DNA from: Amia ocellicauda
Lineage: Eukaryota > Chordata > Actinopteri > Amiiformes > Amiidae
NCBI RefSeq assembly: GCF_036373705.1
Contig: NC_089850.1
Span: 21,621,256-21,685,255 of the forward strand
DNA: 64,000 nt
Reading direction: 5' to 3'
The notes beneath the pieces are model-generated. The model searched no databases, was not told the origin of the DNA, and saw only the letters and a program-made list of their open reading frames with translations. A program made the translations under genes and the position numbers. Below, in pieces: positions 32,070-44,220 of the stretch (position 1 is its first letter; each line of letters opens with the position of its first letter).

Positions 32070-32918
32070 GTACGGACATTGTTTATGTCATGTATATATT
32101 TGCAACAGAAGACTATTAAACATTATGAATTATGACATGTATATAGTTTTAAAAGAGTTGGGACAATGAAATATAGACAATGAGTGTTGGGAGGATTAAC
32201 TGATTTAAAGAACTAGAAACAAACACTGTGGTTGAATGTGCTCATGAACAGCATATATTACCTTAACTTTACAAAGGTGTATGTCATTTCATTTACTTCA
32301 GGTGCCTTCACGAAGTCTGTTAAATATTGTATGTCATTTTAAATAAAGTACTAAATACAATTCAGTGAAAATGAGTGATGATTTGTTCTGTCCCAAAGAC
32401 TGATCAACAATTCTGCTTCATTGTCAGTCTTTTAGAGCTGCCTGTATTGTATATGGATTTAAGCAAGAGTTGGCAGCCAAAAGTTTGTATAGATGTCAAA
32501 AATAATGCATTTGGCAAAAGCCCACTGTATTTTCCTTTGAAGAGTATGGTCTCCCAAAAGATTAACAGAAAGGAGCTCTTTATGTTCGATGTCCTACTCT
32601 GTCGCCTCTCTGTCCTGGGATGTCTGAACACTTGGACCTCGCACTTCAGCTTCTCTAATAAGCTATTTTTAATATTTAGATAATTTACCATGATGACACA
32701 TGTCCTGTTTTTTTCATGGAACCATGAAAGGTTCATCATTGCGTCCACTCTTTTGTATGACTTTCATTTTGGTTATTTCCTCCTTTCTCTCTATTCTTGT
32801 TTCCCAGCATTGGATGTTGTTTTGGAAACATAGTCGGCCTGAACCACAGACAATGGATTCATTCACAGGTGACTCATTTATCAGGCAGAGGGGGCTGTGT
32901 GTGTGTTACAGGGGCCTT
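32070..32918 (+). other. traf3ip2 intron 1, left part, no gene seen
   Basis: Unremarkable sequence between the presumed exon 1 donor and mobile-element copy C. An intermediate small coding exon cannot be excluded. Confidence 0.5.
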
Positions 32919-33127
32919 TACAGTGAGGGAAAGAAGTATTTGATCCCCTGCTGATTTTGTACGTTTGCCCACTGACAAAGAAATGATCAGTCTATAATTT
33001 TAATGGTAGGTGTATTTTAACAGTGAGAGACAGAATAACAACAAAAAAATCCAGAAAAACGCATTTCAAAAAAGTTATAAATTGATTTGCATGTTAATGA
33101 GGGAAATAAGTATTTGACCCCTTCGAC

Positions 33128-34139
33128 TTAGTACTTGGTGGCAAAACCCTTGTTGGCAATCACAGAGGTCAGACGTTTCTTGTAGTTGGCCACCAGGTTT
33201 GCACACATCTCAGGAGGGATTTTGTCCCACTCCTCTTTGCAGATCCTCTCCAAGTCATTAAGGTTTCGAGGCTGACGTTTGGCAACTCGAACCTTCAGCT
33301 CCCTCCACAGATTTTCTATGGGATTAAGGTCTGGAGACTGGCTAGGCCACTCCAGGACCTTGATGTGCTTCTTCTTGAGCCACTCCTTTGTTGCCTTGGC
33401 TGTGTTTTGGGTCATTGTCATGCTGGAATACCCATCCACGACCCATTTTCAATGCCCTGGCTGAGGGAAGGAGGTTCTCACCCAAGATTTGACGGTACAT
33501 GGCCCCGTCCATCGTCCCTTTGATGCGGTGCAGTTGTCCTGTCCCCTTAGCAGAAAAACACCCCCAAAGCATAATGTTTCCACCTCCATGTTTGACGGTG
33601 GGGATGGTGTTCTTGGGGTCATTCCTCCTCCTCCAAACACGGCGAGTTGAGTTGATGCAAAAGAGCTCGATTTTGGTCTCATCTGACCACAACACTTTCA
33701 CCCAGTTCTCCTCTGAATCATTCAGATGTTCATTGGCAAACTTCAGACGGGCCTGTACATGTGCTTTCTTGAGCAGGGGGACCTTGCGGGCGCTGCAGGA
33801 TTTCAGTCCTTCACGGCGTAGTGTGTTACCAATTGTTTTCTTGGTGACTATGGTCCCAGCTGCCTTGAGATCATTAACAAGATCCTCCCGTGTAGTTCTG
33901 GGCTGATTCCTCACCGTTCTCATGATCATTGAAACTCCACGAGGTGAGATCTTGCATGGAGCCCCAGACCGAGGGAGACTGACAGTTATTTTGTGTTTCT
34001 TCCATTTGCGAATAATCGCACCAACTGTTGTCACCTTCTCACCAAGCTGCTTGGCGATGGTCTTGTAGCCCATTCCAGCCTTGTGTAGGTCTACAATCTT
34101 GTCCCTGACATCCTTGGACAGCTCTTTGGTCTTGGCCAT
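33128..34139 (-). pseudogene. DD34E transposase, frameshifted (copy C)
   Basis: Starts MAKTKELS at 34139 (complement). A two-base deletion just after DNDPKH (near 33410) shifts the frame between the second Asp and the Glu. Retains the usual ENLWREL motif in the second frame. Only one lesion is apparent. Confidence 0.92.
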
Positions 34140-34181
34140 GGTGGAGAGTTTGGAATCTGATTGATTGATTGCTTCTGTGGA

Positions 34182-34278
34182 CAGGTGTCTTTTATACAGG
34201 TAACGAGCTGAGCTTAGGAGCACTCCCTTTAAGAGAGTGCTCCTAATCTCAGCTCGTTACCTGTATAAAAGACACCTG
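34182..34278. repeat. 97-bp palindrome with opposed TATA boxes (copy C)
   Basis: Same inverted structure as in copies A and B, read here on the opposite strand, with a one-base difference between the arms in the aagctc/aatctc region. Confidence 0.9.
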
Positions 34279-34509
34279 GGAGCCAGAAATCTTGCTGATT
34301 GATAGGGGATCAAATACTTATTTCCCTCATTAACATGCAAATCAATTTATATAGTTTTTTAAATGCGTTTTTCTGGATTTTTGTTGTTGTTATTCTGTCT
34401 CTCACTGTTAAAATACACCTACCATTAAAATTATAGACTGATCATTTCTTTGTCAGTGGGCAAACGTACAAAATCAGCAGGGGATCAAATACTTTTTTCC
34501 CTCACTGTA

Positions 34510-35730
34510 CACTCACCTAAAGGATTATTAGGAACACCTGTTCAATTTCTCATTAATGCAATTATCTAACCAACCAATCACATGGCAGTTGCTTCAATGC
34601 ATTTAGGGGTGTGGTCCTGGTCAAGACAATCTCCTGAACTCCAAACTGAATGTCTGAATGGGAAAGAAAGGTGATTTAAGCAATTTTGAGCGTGGCATGG
34701 TTGTTGGTGCCAGACAGGTCGGTCTGAGTATTTCACAATCTGCTCAGTTACTGGGATTTTCACGCACAAACATTTCTAGGGTTTACAAAGAATGGTGTGA
34801 AAAGGGAAAAACATCCAGTATGCGGCAGTCCTGTGGGCGAAAATGCCTTGTTGATGCTAGAGGTCAGAGGAGAATGGGCCGACTGATTCAAGCTGATAGA
34901 AGAGCAACTTTGACTGAAATAAGCACTCGTTACAACCGAGGTATGCAGCAAAGCATTTGTGAAGCCACAACACATACAACCTTGAGGCGGATGGGCTACA
35001 ACAGCAGAAGACCCCACCAGGTACCACTCATCTCCACTACAAATAGGAAAAAGAGGCTACAATTTGCACAAGCTCACCAAAATTGGACAGTTGAAGACTG
35101 GAAAAATGATGCCTGGTCTGATGAGTCTCGATTTCTGTTGAGACATTCAGATGGTAGAGTCAGAATTTGGCGTAAACAGAATGAGAACATGGATCCATCA
35201 TGCCTTGTTACCACTGTGCAGGCTGGTGGTGGTGGTGTAATGGTGTGGGGGATGTTTTCTTGGCACACTTTAGGCCCCTTAGTGCCAATTGGGCATCGTT
35301 TAAATGCCACGGCCTACCTGAGCATTGTTTCTGACCATGTCCATCCCTTTATGACCACCATGTACCCATCCTCTGATGGCTACTTCCAGCAGGATAATGC
35401 ACCATGTCACAAAGGTCGAATCATTTCAAATTGGTTTCTTGAACATGACAATGAGTTCACTGTACTAAACTGGCCCCGACAGTCACCAGATCTCAACCCA
35501 ATAGAGCATCTTTGGGATGTGGTGGAACGGGAGCTTCGTGCCCTGGATGTGCATCCCACAAATCTCCATCAACTGCAAGATGCTATCCTATCAATATGGG
35601 CCAACGTTTCTAAAGAATGCTTTCAGCACCTTGTTGAATCAATGCCACGTAGAATTAAGGCAGTTCTGAAGGCGAAAGGGGGTCAAACACAGTATTAGTA
35701 TGGTGTTCCTAATAATCCTTTAGGTGAGTG
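34510..35730 (+). mobile_element. DD36E Tc1-like element, copy 2 (traf3ip2 intron 1)
   Basis: 1.22 kb, same family as 9924-11142 and very similar to it along its length. Ends: cactcacctaaagg... at 34510 and ...cctttaggtgagtg at 35730. TA 34508-34509 (shared with copy C) and TA 35731-35732. Confidence 0.95.
34658..35698 (+). CDS. DD36E Tc1-like transposase, nearly intact (346 aa)
   Basis: Catalytic motifs as in copy 1 ([27 protein letters not shown]). A one-base deletion near 34660 (gaatgggaaag versus gaatggggaaag) disrupts the first ATG used in copy 1. An internal ATG restores the frame, giving MGKKGDLSNF and removing only the first three residues. It keeps the extra Arg codon (ADRRATL). This may still be a functional frame. 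Confidence 0.9.
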   Translation: MGKKGDLSNFERGMVVGARQVGLSISQSAQLLGFSRTNISRVYKEWCEKGKTSSMRQSCGRKCLVDARGQRRMGRLIQADRRATLTEISTRYNRGMQQSICEATTHTTLRRMGYNSRRPHQVPLISTTNRKKRLQFAQAHQNWTVEDWKNDAWSDESRFLLRHSDGRVRIWRKQNENMDPSCLVTTVQAGGGGVMVWGMFSWHTLGPLVPIGHRLNATAYLSIVSDHVHPFMTTMYPSSDGYFQQDNAPCHKGRIISNWFLEHDNEFTVLNWPRQSPDLNPIEHLWDVVERELRALDVHPTNLHQLQDAILSIWANVSKECFQHLVESMPRRIKAVLKAKGGQTQY

Positions 35731-36000
35731 TATATGGCTTCATTATTTTTCTTTGCATGGGTGTAGTTGCATTAGTATTGTTTTTGAAGACGCACTGACA
35801 AGAATTGTGTAACTCTCTCTTTCAACATGCTTCTGTATATATAAAAAAAGATTAAAATGATAACAGACAAACTATAACAGGGTGGGTAAAAGTCAGTACC
35901 ATGTTTTTTATTGCATTTCCTTCCTCACTGAGCAGACCTCACTTTATATTTGTTATCTGTATTTTAAGACTTCCACTCTCGCAGAAGCATTCCCATTGAA

Positions 36001-36685
36001 ATGGATGAGTCCATGACATTATTGGAACTTTTTGCAAAATTTAAAGAGGAGCGTCGCTTCCCGGAGAATAGAGAGAAAATGGGGATTGTGGATGATTACT
36101 CAGGAATTCAAGAGGAGATGGCCAATGGACCAGGACAGGGCCGTTCCAATTTAAATAAGTTCTTAAATGTCCAGGACAATGTCTATCAAACTCAGGCTTC
36201 GGAGGAGGACTCATGGCTGAGTCCTGAGATAAGGCCCAATCCATCAAGGAGCAGGGTTTTGGGGGCCAATACTTCACCAGGGCTGCAGCAGTTAGGAGGG
36301 CCGCTACTTCAGAGATGTTCAGAACCAGCCCCTAGCTATTCACAACAGTTACCAGGCCCTTCAGAAGATAGTTACTATTACACAGATTTGAAACTACATC
36401 CCAGCAAGGGAAAGGGTTTTGAAGAAGTCAGAGTTTTCCCTCAGGAAAATATAATCCATCCGTCACTGAACAGACCATTAGACCTCCCCAGTAAGGACAC
36501 TGGCTATGGATCCGAGCCACAGAAGGACATGGAAATCCAACTGCATGACCCTCCTTTGCCTCTGAGATCAGACTTTGGCAGTCCTATAAGTGAGGATCCG
36601 ATGATACAGGGGGACAGAGAAGCTGGATTCTGTGTTAGATCACACAGTGCTCGTCAGCAATGCCATCACTACATGCCTCCTCCAC
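36001..36685 (+). CDS. traf3ip2: traf3ip2 first recognised coding exon
   Basis: The exon probably begins at 35969 after gtattttaag. The frame is open from there ([14 protein letters not shown]). Donor ccac|gtaagt. Encodes the low-complexity, Ser/Pro-rich N-terminal region with the conserved DTGYGS motif. Confidence 0.92.
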
Positions 36686-39600
36686 GTAAGTTGCACTTCA
36701 GACATGACTAACAGGGATAGGGGATTTATCACTGTTCACAGTCCATTTTGTAATTTTTTACATGTAAATAATGTTCCTCATTTTTTATACCCTGACTAGT
36801 ATAAATGCAACAGCTCACTGCAAGAAAACAATCCTTACAAATGTATTTTAAAGATTTATAAACCAAGTCATTTTAAATGCAATCAAAGCACAATTATTTG
36901 TCAATGGGATAAAAACATGTATCTTAAAATATTCAATCGAAATTACACACATATAAATACTTTTGCTTAAGATCGGCAATACAATTGGGTCATATGATTA
37001 TATAGTTTATAGAAATAATTATAGTTTAGCAAAGAAACATCAAAGTTATTAACACAAACAATATCTTTATTCTAAATGTACACAAGACATTCTGCTGTCT
37101 TTCTCTCATATGCCCAGGCCTGCACTATGTTCTGGAATAACACCATCTCTTAATAAAGACTAGTTCCTTATAAAGTTACAATAATGTAAACTGAACTCTT
37201 GTTCTTCTACATGCCTGATCTAATAGAGTCATCAGGGTATAATTTGATACAATCTGCACATAGCTTTATCTGTTGTTCCTCTCCCAATCCACAGAACGCC
37301 ATGCGGTGGAATGCAGCTATGCTCACTCTCCACAGTCCTGGACATTCCCGCGGCAAGGTGTGGATCCCAGGCTGTGCGCTCTTCAGCAGCCGATTGGCAG
37401 ATGTCACCCTGAGCCCCAGGAAAATGTCAGGCATTGGCCAACGCCACAGGGCTGGTAAGTAAAGCACGTCTGTGGGATTTTCATCGCTTCAGGACTTCTA
37501 AGCTCAAAACATTAATGAAAAGTTAACATAAGTGAAGCTTATCCTGCTTGTGGAAACATTTGCTTAAAAGACAACTAGAGAAGTCCGCGTATCCGTAATG
37601 CACACATTTTCAGTACTTGCATAACTTAAAGATCACATTGTACATCTTTGTTTTCTCTGTGATATCAAGATTATTGACCTGAGATGGAAACACAAACTGG
37701 GGAAGAAAATATCTGGTTCACTGAGCTGTGGTATAAAAAGAACGGTTTAAAGAGCAAAGATGTACTTGAGTAAAAATAGTGGTGGTATGCAAGTGTCTAT
37801 AAAAAGAATTTCAAAATGTTATACACTGACCACAGTTATTGCATTGACCTTTTTCAGGAATCAGCCCGGCTTTGCATTTAATGTGAGTGACACTCCACCT
37901 GCCTCCTGTGGTGTCAATCATATCCTTCACACAGCACCGCCCTGCGCCGCTCAGCCTGTAGAAGTCATGTCTCAGATCGACCTGATCCCCGCCCCGGGCG
38001 CAGGTGGGGTGCGTGTTGGCAGAAGCAATGAGAGGCAGGGCGTGATGAAAACCATCAGCCTGCCAGATGAATGCCGTGAGTGAACATTATAGAGTTATAC
38101 TTTACCATACTCTTAGTGTACACAATGAAAATATTCTATACAAGTTATCTGTAAGTACTTTGTTATTAGAAAACTTAATTTACCTAAAATAAAAAAACTC
38201 AGGTATTTATTTTATTTTATCTTACAATGAACAGTAATCAAGCATTTTTTACCAATTTGTTTTAAATACTTTACCAAAAACTAGTTAACTTGAGAAGTGT
38301 TTCTAATTTCTCAAAATATACTACAAAAGTATAATTGTTTAAGAGCCTTTTTTAGTCACACTGAAGTTATATTTATCATGTCTATTTGGATAATGTGGTT
38401 CATGTTTGATTTTATATTGAGAATTGAAAGTGCAGAACATCCGGGCAGAGTTTTATTTGCTCGTTCAATTGCAGGAAATGTATTTGTCACCTATTCAGTG
38501 GACACGGCTCGTGAGATACTAACATTTGTGGAATTTTTGACAAATCAAGGCTTTCGACCAGCAGTAAGTAAACTTCTGATATTGTGTTTGTTTGTGATAT
38601 TAAAGTACTTCAGGACTGTCTGACATTAATATCATCACTCATAATTTCTCATGGCATGAACAGAGAAATGAAATTGACTGGCTAGCCAATTAAGGAACAT
38701 TTGTTGTTTACGTCATTCAACTTCAGCAGGTTCAAAGAAAAGACATCACATTACATTGCTTCTACAGAATCAATTTAATATAAGATAAAAGTGTACAGAG
38801 CACACACATGTACTCCAGGCAACAGTGAAATGGACTGAACAATGCAATTGTTGAAATCCTCCAGCTTAAATGTCTGATTGCTTGGCCTTTCAGAAATAAA
38901 AGTGCTTTCATTCCCTTTATGTTTGAACATTTGTGTCCATTTTTAGCTTAAAGTTGGTCAAATTCTTGGCAAAACAGAAACAGTCATATTACAAAATACA
39001 GGGAAACCTTTGGTCCAGCTGAATTGCTAGTAGTTACCATGATTAAAGTCAAAACATACATCTTCCCAAGTTACAATTATTTGCCCTAAGAATCAGTGGC
39101 CTCCGGGACCTTCTCTACACTTCCCCTGCACACTTTACAAAGGTTACCCATTCTAAGACACTGAAAAGACACACAATGAGCAGGGTTATATTGAAGTATT
39201 GTAAGTTTCAGATATACAGCAGTAAAATATAAGAAAGTATCAATTTGGTTATGCAAAATGCTCTTATCCTTACAGAAAGTATTCACAGTTACACTTATGC
39301 AGTTTTATAATTGCAGTTATAATGCATACCACAGCAAGAGGTAGGTCAATTGAAAACAGGCTTCAGAAGCTCCATTATGAACCATTGTAGTTGCATTAAA
39401 CTTTTTGCCACATAATCTGAGCTGTATTTGTATTTTCTTTAACATAATGATTGCTAATGGCATCTCTTACTGTGTTCCAGATTGATATATTTGACAACCC
39501 TATAAGGCGCATGGACATCAATAAGTGGATGGACAGTTATTTAAAAGATGTAGGTATAATGTATTTAATATGTTTAATATAGTGATGCTAAATATAGTTA

Positions 39601-42600
39601 CATTATGCACTTCCAGTTCAGTTGCATCTATAGAGCATACCTGTTACGTGACCTTTTTTCGGGCCGCTGCCATCATGGTAGACAAGTCCTGCCCTGAGTG
39701 CAGAACGTTAGAGCGCTTCAATAGAAAAAGAGCTTCTAATCTGTGACCAATGATAAGAAAATAATAATAATAATAATCATGATAAGTGATTATCGGACAA
39801 AGTAATTTAACTACCATGAAATTAATGGTGAAGTTTTTAATTTGAACTGAATCATTATATTAAAAAATCATAATGTTATATTTGCTTTACAGTTAGCAGT
39901 TTATTTAGAATAAATATAAAATTTTAATTAAAGATTGCTTAAAGAATACCAGTTGTGAGAACAAGTTGCCATCATTTTTACATTTTGTTTTTATTTTAGC
40001 TTGTCTGCAACTTGCCTTGAATTTGATGATTTATATGATCACAGTCATGTTCAATATTATAAAATTATCATTATTGAATAAACAAATTTGTCAACCATAT
40101 TTTTACACTGAATGAATACAAAATGTAAGCAATACTGATAATGATTAAAATTAGTTTAAGAAATACTTTATCGAATCGAGATTGGAACCTGACAGAAAAA
40201 ACATAATTAATAGTTTAAACTTAGTGAAGGAGTGCATAATGAATAGTGATGAAAGACATAATATATATGATTTTTTAAATCAAAGAAACTTGAATTTCTA
40301 GATACGAGCAGATAATTTCAATATTTGACAGGGTAAATTGCCACAAGCTTTTTCACAGAAATAAATATGTCTCAACATTAACTTCCATATTTACACACAG
40401 AAATGTCTAGGACATTGATGACGTTGTTGAGTTAGTTGAAAGGCAGACAGAATCACACACATTCATAAGTGCACAGCAGGCTAAGACCATTGACCTGTGA
40501 ATTGCTTCCCTTGTCTACGACACACGTGTTCGCTCTATACCTGTAAAACAGCACAAACAACTTGTTGTTGCTTTTGAAATATATATTGTGATGAATAGCT
40601 CAGTCCTCTGCATTTGTCCTGACCCAGAAGCCTCTTGACAAGGCTGTGCACCTGCATCCTAGTTAAGATAAAAGCTGTATTGTGACTGAAATAGGATCGT
40701 CTTGAAAGCAATGTGAAAACAGACAATAATGAAACCTGTTTATTAGGTATATGCTCAGTGCAGTGACACTCTGAAAGTGATATTGTTTGCTGTGGTCTTA
40801 CTGTGAAATTTTCTATTGTAGAAATCTGTGCTGATAATTGTTGTTGTCAGTCCCAAGTATAAGGAGGACATTGAGGGAGATGGGATGGATGAGCATGGGT
40901 TACACACTAAATACATTCATACAATGGTAAGTAGTCCTGAAACTTCTGAATCTTACTCTTTATTAACCATTAACAAAAAAAAAAGTTTTAAGGAGAAACC
41001 TCACTTTTATTTAAAGGTCAGTGCTGCAGAGATAAAATCACCTGTACTATATGAGACTAATAGCCAGAGAACCACACTTATACAAGTATTCAAATCCCAG
41101 ACTCTGTGATGAAAGGGGTAGCAATAAGCATTTTAAAAACTTAACACATTGTAGTGAAATGTTAACAATGCATTTGAATAATTTCATAAATAGGGCCCTG
41201 CATTGTTTACATTTGTTATACTGCAACTTCAACTAAAATAAGTTGAGACACACATTCCAGACAGCAGCTCCCATAGACCCACCCATGATATACGTTCACA
41301 TGTATAGCTAAAATAAACAATGTTGTGCTTATCAAAATAATGGAGCCTTGATCTTCAACAGCCCATTAGGATTTAGAAGCCAAGCCATTAGTAGACAGTT
41401 GTGACGCAAAAGGTTATGTAATCTATTTTATAATATATTTGATCAATGCCTACAAGTAGCACTCACTTATGGCTCTAAAACCTGGTCAATAAATGAAAAA
41501 TAACAAACTAGAAATAATACAAAGAGGCATGGAAAGATGTATAATTGGAATAAGAAGAAGAGACAGAAAAAAATGCATGGATCCAAGAACAAACAAAAGT
41601 ATATGACATCATTGTCTGAATACCAGACCAAAGATAGAGAAAATAATCTGATTTAAAAAGGCGGTCACATAAAATATAGGAAGATTAAATACGAAGCTTT
41701 GCTGGGGTGACCTGGAAAAGAGAAACAAGTGAAAACATCATGGGGAGACCTTCATCAATCATTTGATTGATACAGGCTGCTGATGATATATAACTGATAT
41801 ATAAGGAGATTCTTGTATGGATCTTTCCCTAACCGTTTAATTTTTGTACTGAAATGTGTCTTGCACTGCTGCCACCTTGAGGTACCTGCATGTCAATTCA
41901 GTCATTCAGACTCCAGGACCCTATATTGACACATTTGCAGCCAATGCCAAGACATTGGAATTGACAGCTGGCAGACTGTGAAGTCGCAGACTCAGGGACT
42001 AGTGTTCAGCACGGCACGACTGCCAGAGCAGAGCTGTCCAGCACAGCCCAACTGTCTTGTCTTTATAGTGGAATGGCACTCACTCTTGACACAGCATATA
42101 ATCACTTGCTCCAAACAACGCAGGCTAGTTCTATCTGATTATGGAATCAGAGGTTATTTTTAGTGGACTGTAATAGGAAATAATAACTATAATATTTGCT
42201 AGGGATTAAATGGAAATAAAGGTCATTTTGTGCATAATAAAGGCACAGATGTTTAGCAGTGGTTAATTACTTCTACATCACTCATGGATAATACTGTATA
42301 TATCTCTAGGCTAGGAGAGGACAGCTTACCTTCAATAAGGGTAAAAAAAAATGAGTTCTGAAACTGGAAAGGGGAAGTCGTCTCTTAACACTTAAATCCT
42401 AGCTCTATAAACAGTGTTTGATGTAGTATTACCACTGATACTTAATAGCAAATAAAACAATTTTACATTTAACCTGATAGTATCTATGTAAAAAAATAAT
42501 GATTCAATGAAACTCATGACATCCACTACACGTTGGACATATGTCATAACTTCTTGTTTTTTATATTTGGGTTTTCAGATGCAGAATGAATTCATACAAC

Positions 42601-43358
42601 AAGGAAGCCTGAATTTCAGATTTATCCCTGTGCTTTTCCCCAATGCCACCAAGGTGAGTACTGCTGACTACAGCTTTGCAAATGAGTGGGGGAGTCTGGC
42701 TATCATAATATAAGCATAGAAAGCGAAATATTAGCTATAAACAGGGATTCATGTTTTTCAATGATTATATATTCATTCAAAATCCTATTTAAATTCTAGA
42801 CTGATTACAGTACAATGGAGGTGCATTACACGTTTGCAGGTATTCCTCTTGCTAGTTGATTAAAACATCTTAAGTATTGAATAAGTTCAGTAGAAATATA
42901 GCACCTTTCCCCTTAACTAGTCTGTTGACTTCAGTGTGTTAATTTACTTTGTGCAACACCCTAAAAGTCGATTAGGAAAAACTTTAAGAAGAAAGCTATT
43001 AAAGATGTCTCTTAGCAAGACATTGAAGTGAAAGACAACAAACAAATCTCTTGGGTTCCAGAGTATTGATTAAAATGAGTAAAGTGCACTTATATCATGT
43101 TTTGTTTGTTACTTTCTTGTTATGTTTTTAGTATTAGACTATGTTTAGAGCAAGTTTGAGTTTTGCAGTGTTTGTGTGTCTCTACAGAGGCATGTCCCTG
43201 GCTGGCTGCAGAACACCCGTATCTACAGATGGCCCATGGACACTGAAGACCTGCTGCTCAGACTGCTCCGAGAAGAAAAATACATCTCCCCCCCACTGGG
43301 GAAAAGTCTCACTCTGCACATAAGACCTGTGGGGGCAGATCAGTTAATTCAATCATAA
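36001..43358 (+). CDS. traf3ip2: traf3ip2 (Act1/CIKS), IL-17 receptor adaptor (8 coding exons, joined)
   Basis: Adaptor and E3 ubiquitin ligase recruited to IL-17 receptors through SEFIR-SEFIR contacts; it also acts in CD40/BAFF signalling. Blocks: 36001-36685, 37295-37454, 37858-38075, 38475-38563, 39481-39549, 40822-40926, 42579-42653, 43188-43358. All junctions are GT-AG and in phase, giving 523 aa from this ATG (human 574). The long disordered N-terminal half contains [15 protein letters not shown], matching the human LDLP..DTGYDSQPQ motif. The SEFIR domain (about residue 355 on) begins [11 protein letters not shown] and includes [48 protein letters not shown] and [11 protein letters not shown]. 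The start is uncertain: RSIPIE just upstream of 36001, in frame, resembles the human N-terminus, so an earlier exon may supply the real Met. Confidence 0.94.
37295..37454 (+). CDS. traf3ip2: traf3ip2 coding exon 2
   Basis: 160 bp between ccacag and gtaagt. Pro/His/Gln-rich linker ([23 protein letters not shown]). Poorly conserved, but phases fit both neighbours. Confidence 0.85.
37858..38075 (+). CDS. traf3ip2: traf3ip2 coding exon 3
   Basis: 218 bp. Linker ending [11 protein letters not shown], the motif just before SEFIR in Act1 (human LKTSNLPEELR). Donor tgcc|gtgagt. Confidence 0.92.
38475..38563 (+). CDS. traf3ip2: traf3ip2 coding exon 4: SEFIR start
   Basis: 89 bp. Encodes [25 protein letters not shown] strand A and helix A. 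Confidence 0.95.
39481..39549 (+). CDS. traf3ip2: traf3ip2 coding exon 5: SEFIR
   Basis: 69 bp. Encodes [19 protein letters not shown] and YLKD. Confidence 0.95.
39550..40821 (+). other. traf3ip2 intron, no gene seen
   Basis: AT-rich intron without recognised elements. Confidence 0.6.
40822..40926 (+). CDS. traf3ip2: traf3ip2 coding exon 6: SEFIR
   Basis: 105 bp. Encodes [18 protein letters not shown] and [13 protein letters not shown], with the conserved SPKYK loop. Confidence 0.95.
41430..41770 (+). mobile_element. Non-LTR retrotransposon (LINE) reverse-transcriptase C-terminal fragment
   Basis: Across three frames the sequence reads [11 protein letters not shown], then [32 protein letters not shown] and, after further damage, a GK/EKRN..GRP-like tail. 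This is the pattern of the region after the RT domain of many animal LINEs (TYGaeTW, QRaMER..LGI..RDR, WIR..T.v.DI). Several stops and shifts; a dead 5'-truncated copy in the same orientation as traf3ip2. Confidence 0.75.
42579..42653 (+). CDS. traf3ip2: traf3ip2 coding exon 7: SEFIR
   Basis: 75 bp. Encodes [20 protein letters not shown] and PNATK. Confidence 0.95.
43188..43358 (+). CDS. traf3ip2: traf3ip2 last coding exon
   Basis: 171 bp. Encodes [31 protein letters not shown] and a C-terminal tail ending LIQS, about ten residues longer than the human end. TAA at 43356-43358. Confidence 0.95.
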   Translation, partial: RHVPGWLQNTRIYRWPMDTEDLLLRLLREEKYISPPLGKSLTLHIRPVGADQLIQS

Positions 43359-44220
43359 TGATGTGTACAATTAATATATTTCTATACACTGCACAGATGT
43401 ATACAATTCCTAAACAAAAAAAAGATTGTCACAACCAATGAAATGGGTCATACAGCCTAGATGTGTTTTTTTAATTCCGTTTTTCCTGATGCCAGATTTA
43501 TCAAGGAGCCCCCAGGGAGCAGCACTCAATTGGGGGAGCACTGCCAGGACAGGGTGGATACAAAAAAGGTTCGGTCATCCTCAGAACTGCATATACCAAA
43601 GCCATTGTGCAGCTTCTCGGGGGGCTGCAGGTTTTGTTTGATAGCACAAAAAGTAGAAAACAGCTTTGACAGTGTACAGTTCGGAGGAAGTGGGCTTTGT
43701 TTCTTTCAACCTGCGGAAGCATCGAGTAGCGGTGGACTTGATTAACCAGCAGCTCCACAGTGGGTGAAAGAAGGGAAAAATACGTGTAGATACCAAATGT
43801 AAAAATAAATGGTATAAATAAACTTGTGAGGTTAGACTAAAAATACTTTTTTTCACTTGCATGGTTCTTGCCATAAAATCAGAGGTGGATGTACCATAAA
43901 TATGTGGTGTCTATGGAATACTAAACCGTAATGTTTCCTCACTTTAAAGACAAGAAAACCTATATTCCATGCATGTATAATATAACTATATATAATGTTT
44001 GATAGCTTTGTACAGTATATGATTATTTTGTAACATAAATACAATTTTCTAACCAAGTTGTATGAGTTGATGAGTTGATGGTGGTGTGTTTATTTACTTC
44101 ATTTTGAGAATTGTAATTGAATCACCATGTATACAGACAGCTGGTGAAGATGAACAGTAATATTCAGTGTGCTACGCACTATACCCCAGTTTTCAATAAA
44201 CCATTTTAAAACGACCCTAT
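43359..44220 (+). other. traf3ip2: traf3ip2 3' UTR (approximate)
   Basis: No coding signal. AATAAA signals at about 43803, 43816 and 44195 are candidates for cleavage sites. Confidence 0.5.

Larger units (their letters stand above)
32921..34507 (-). mobile_element. DD34E Tc1-like element, copy C (inverted, traf3ip2 intron 1)
   Basis: 1.59 kb in reverse orientation. TA at 32919-32920 on the left. On the right the TA at 34508-34509 is shared with the adjoining DD36E element. Contains the full palindrome at 34182-34278. Confidence 0.95.
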
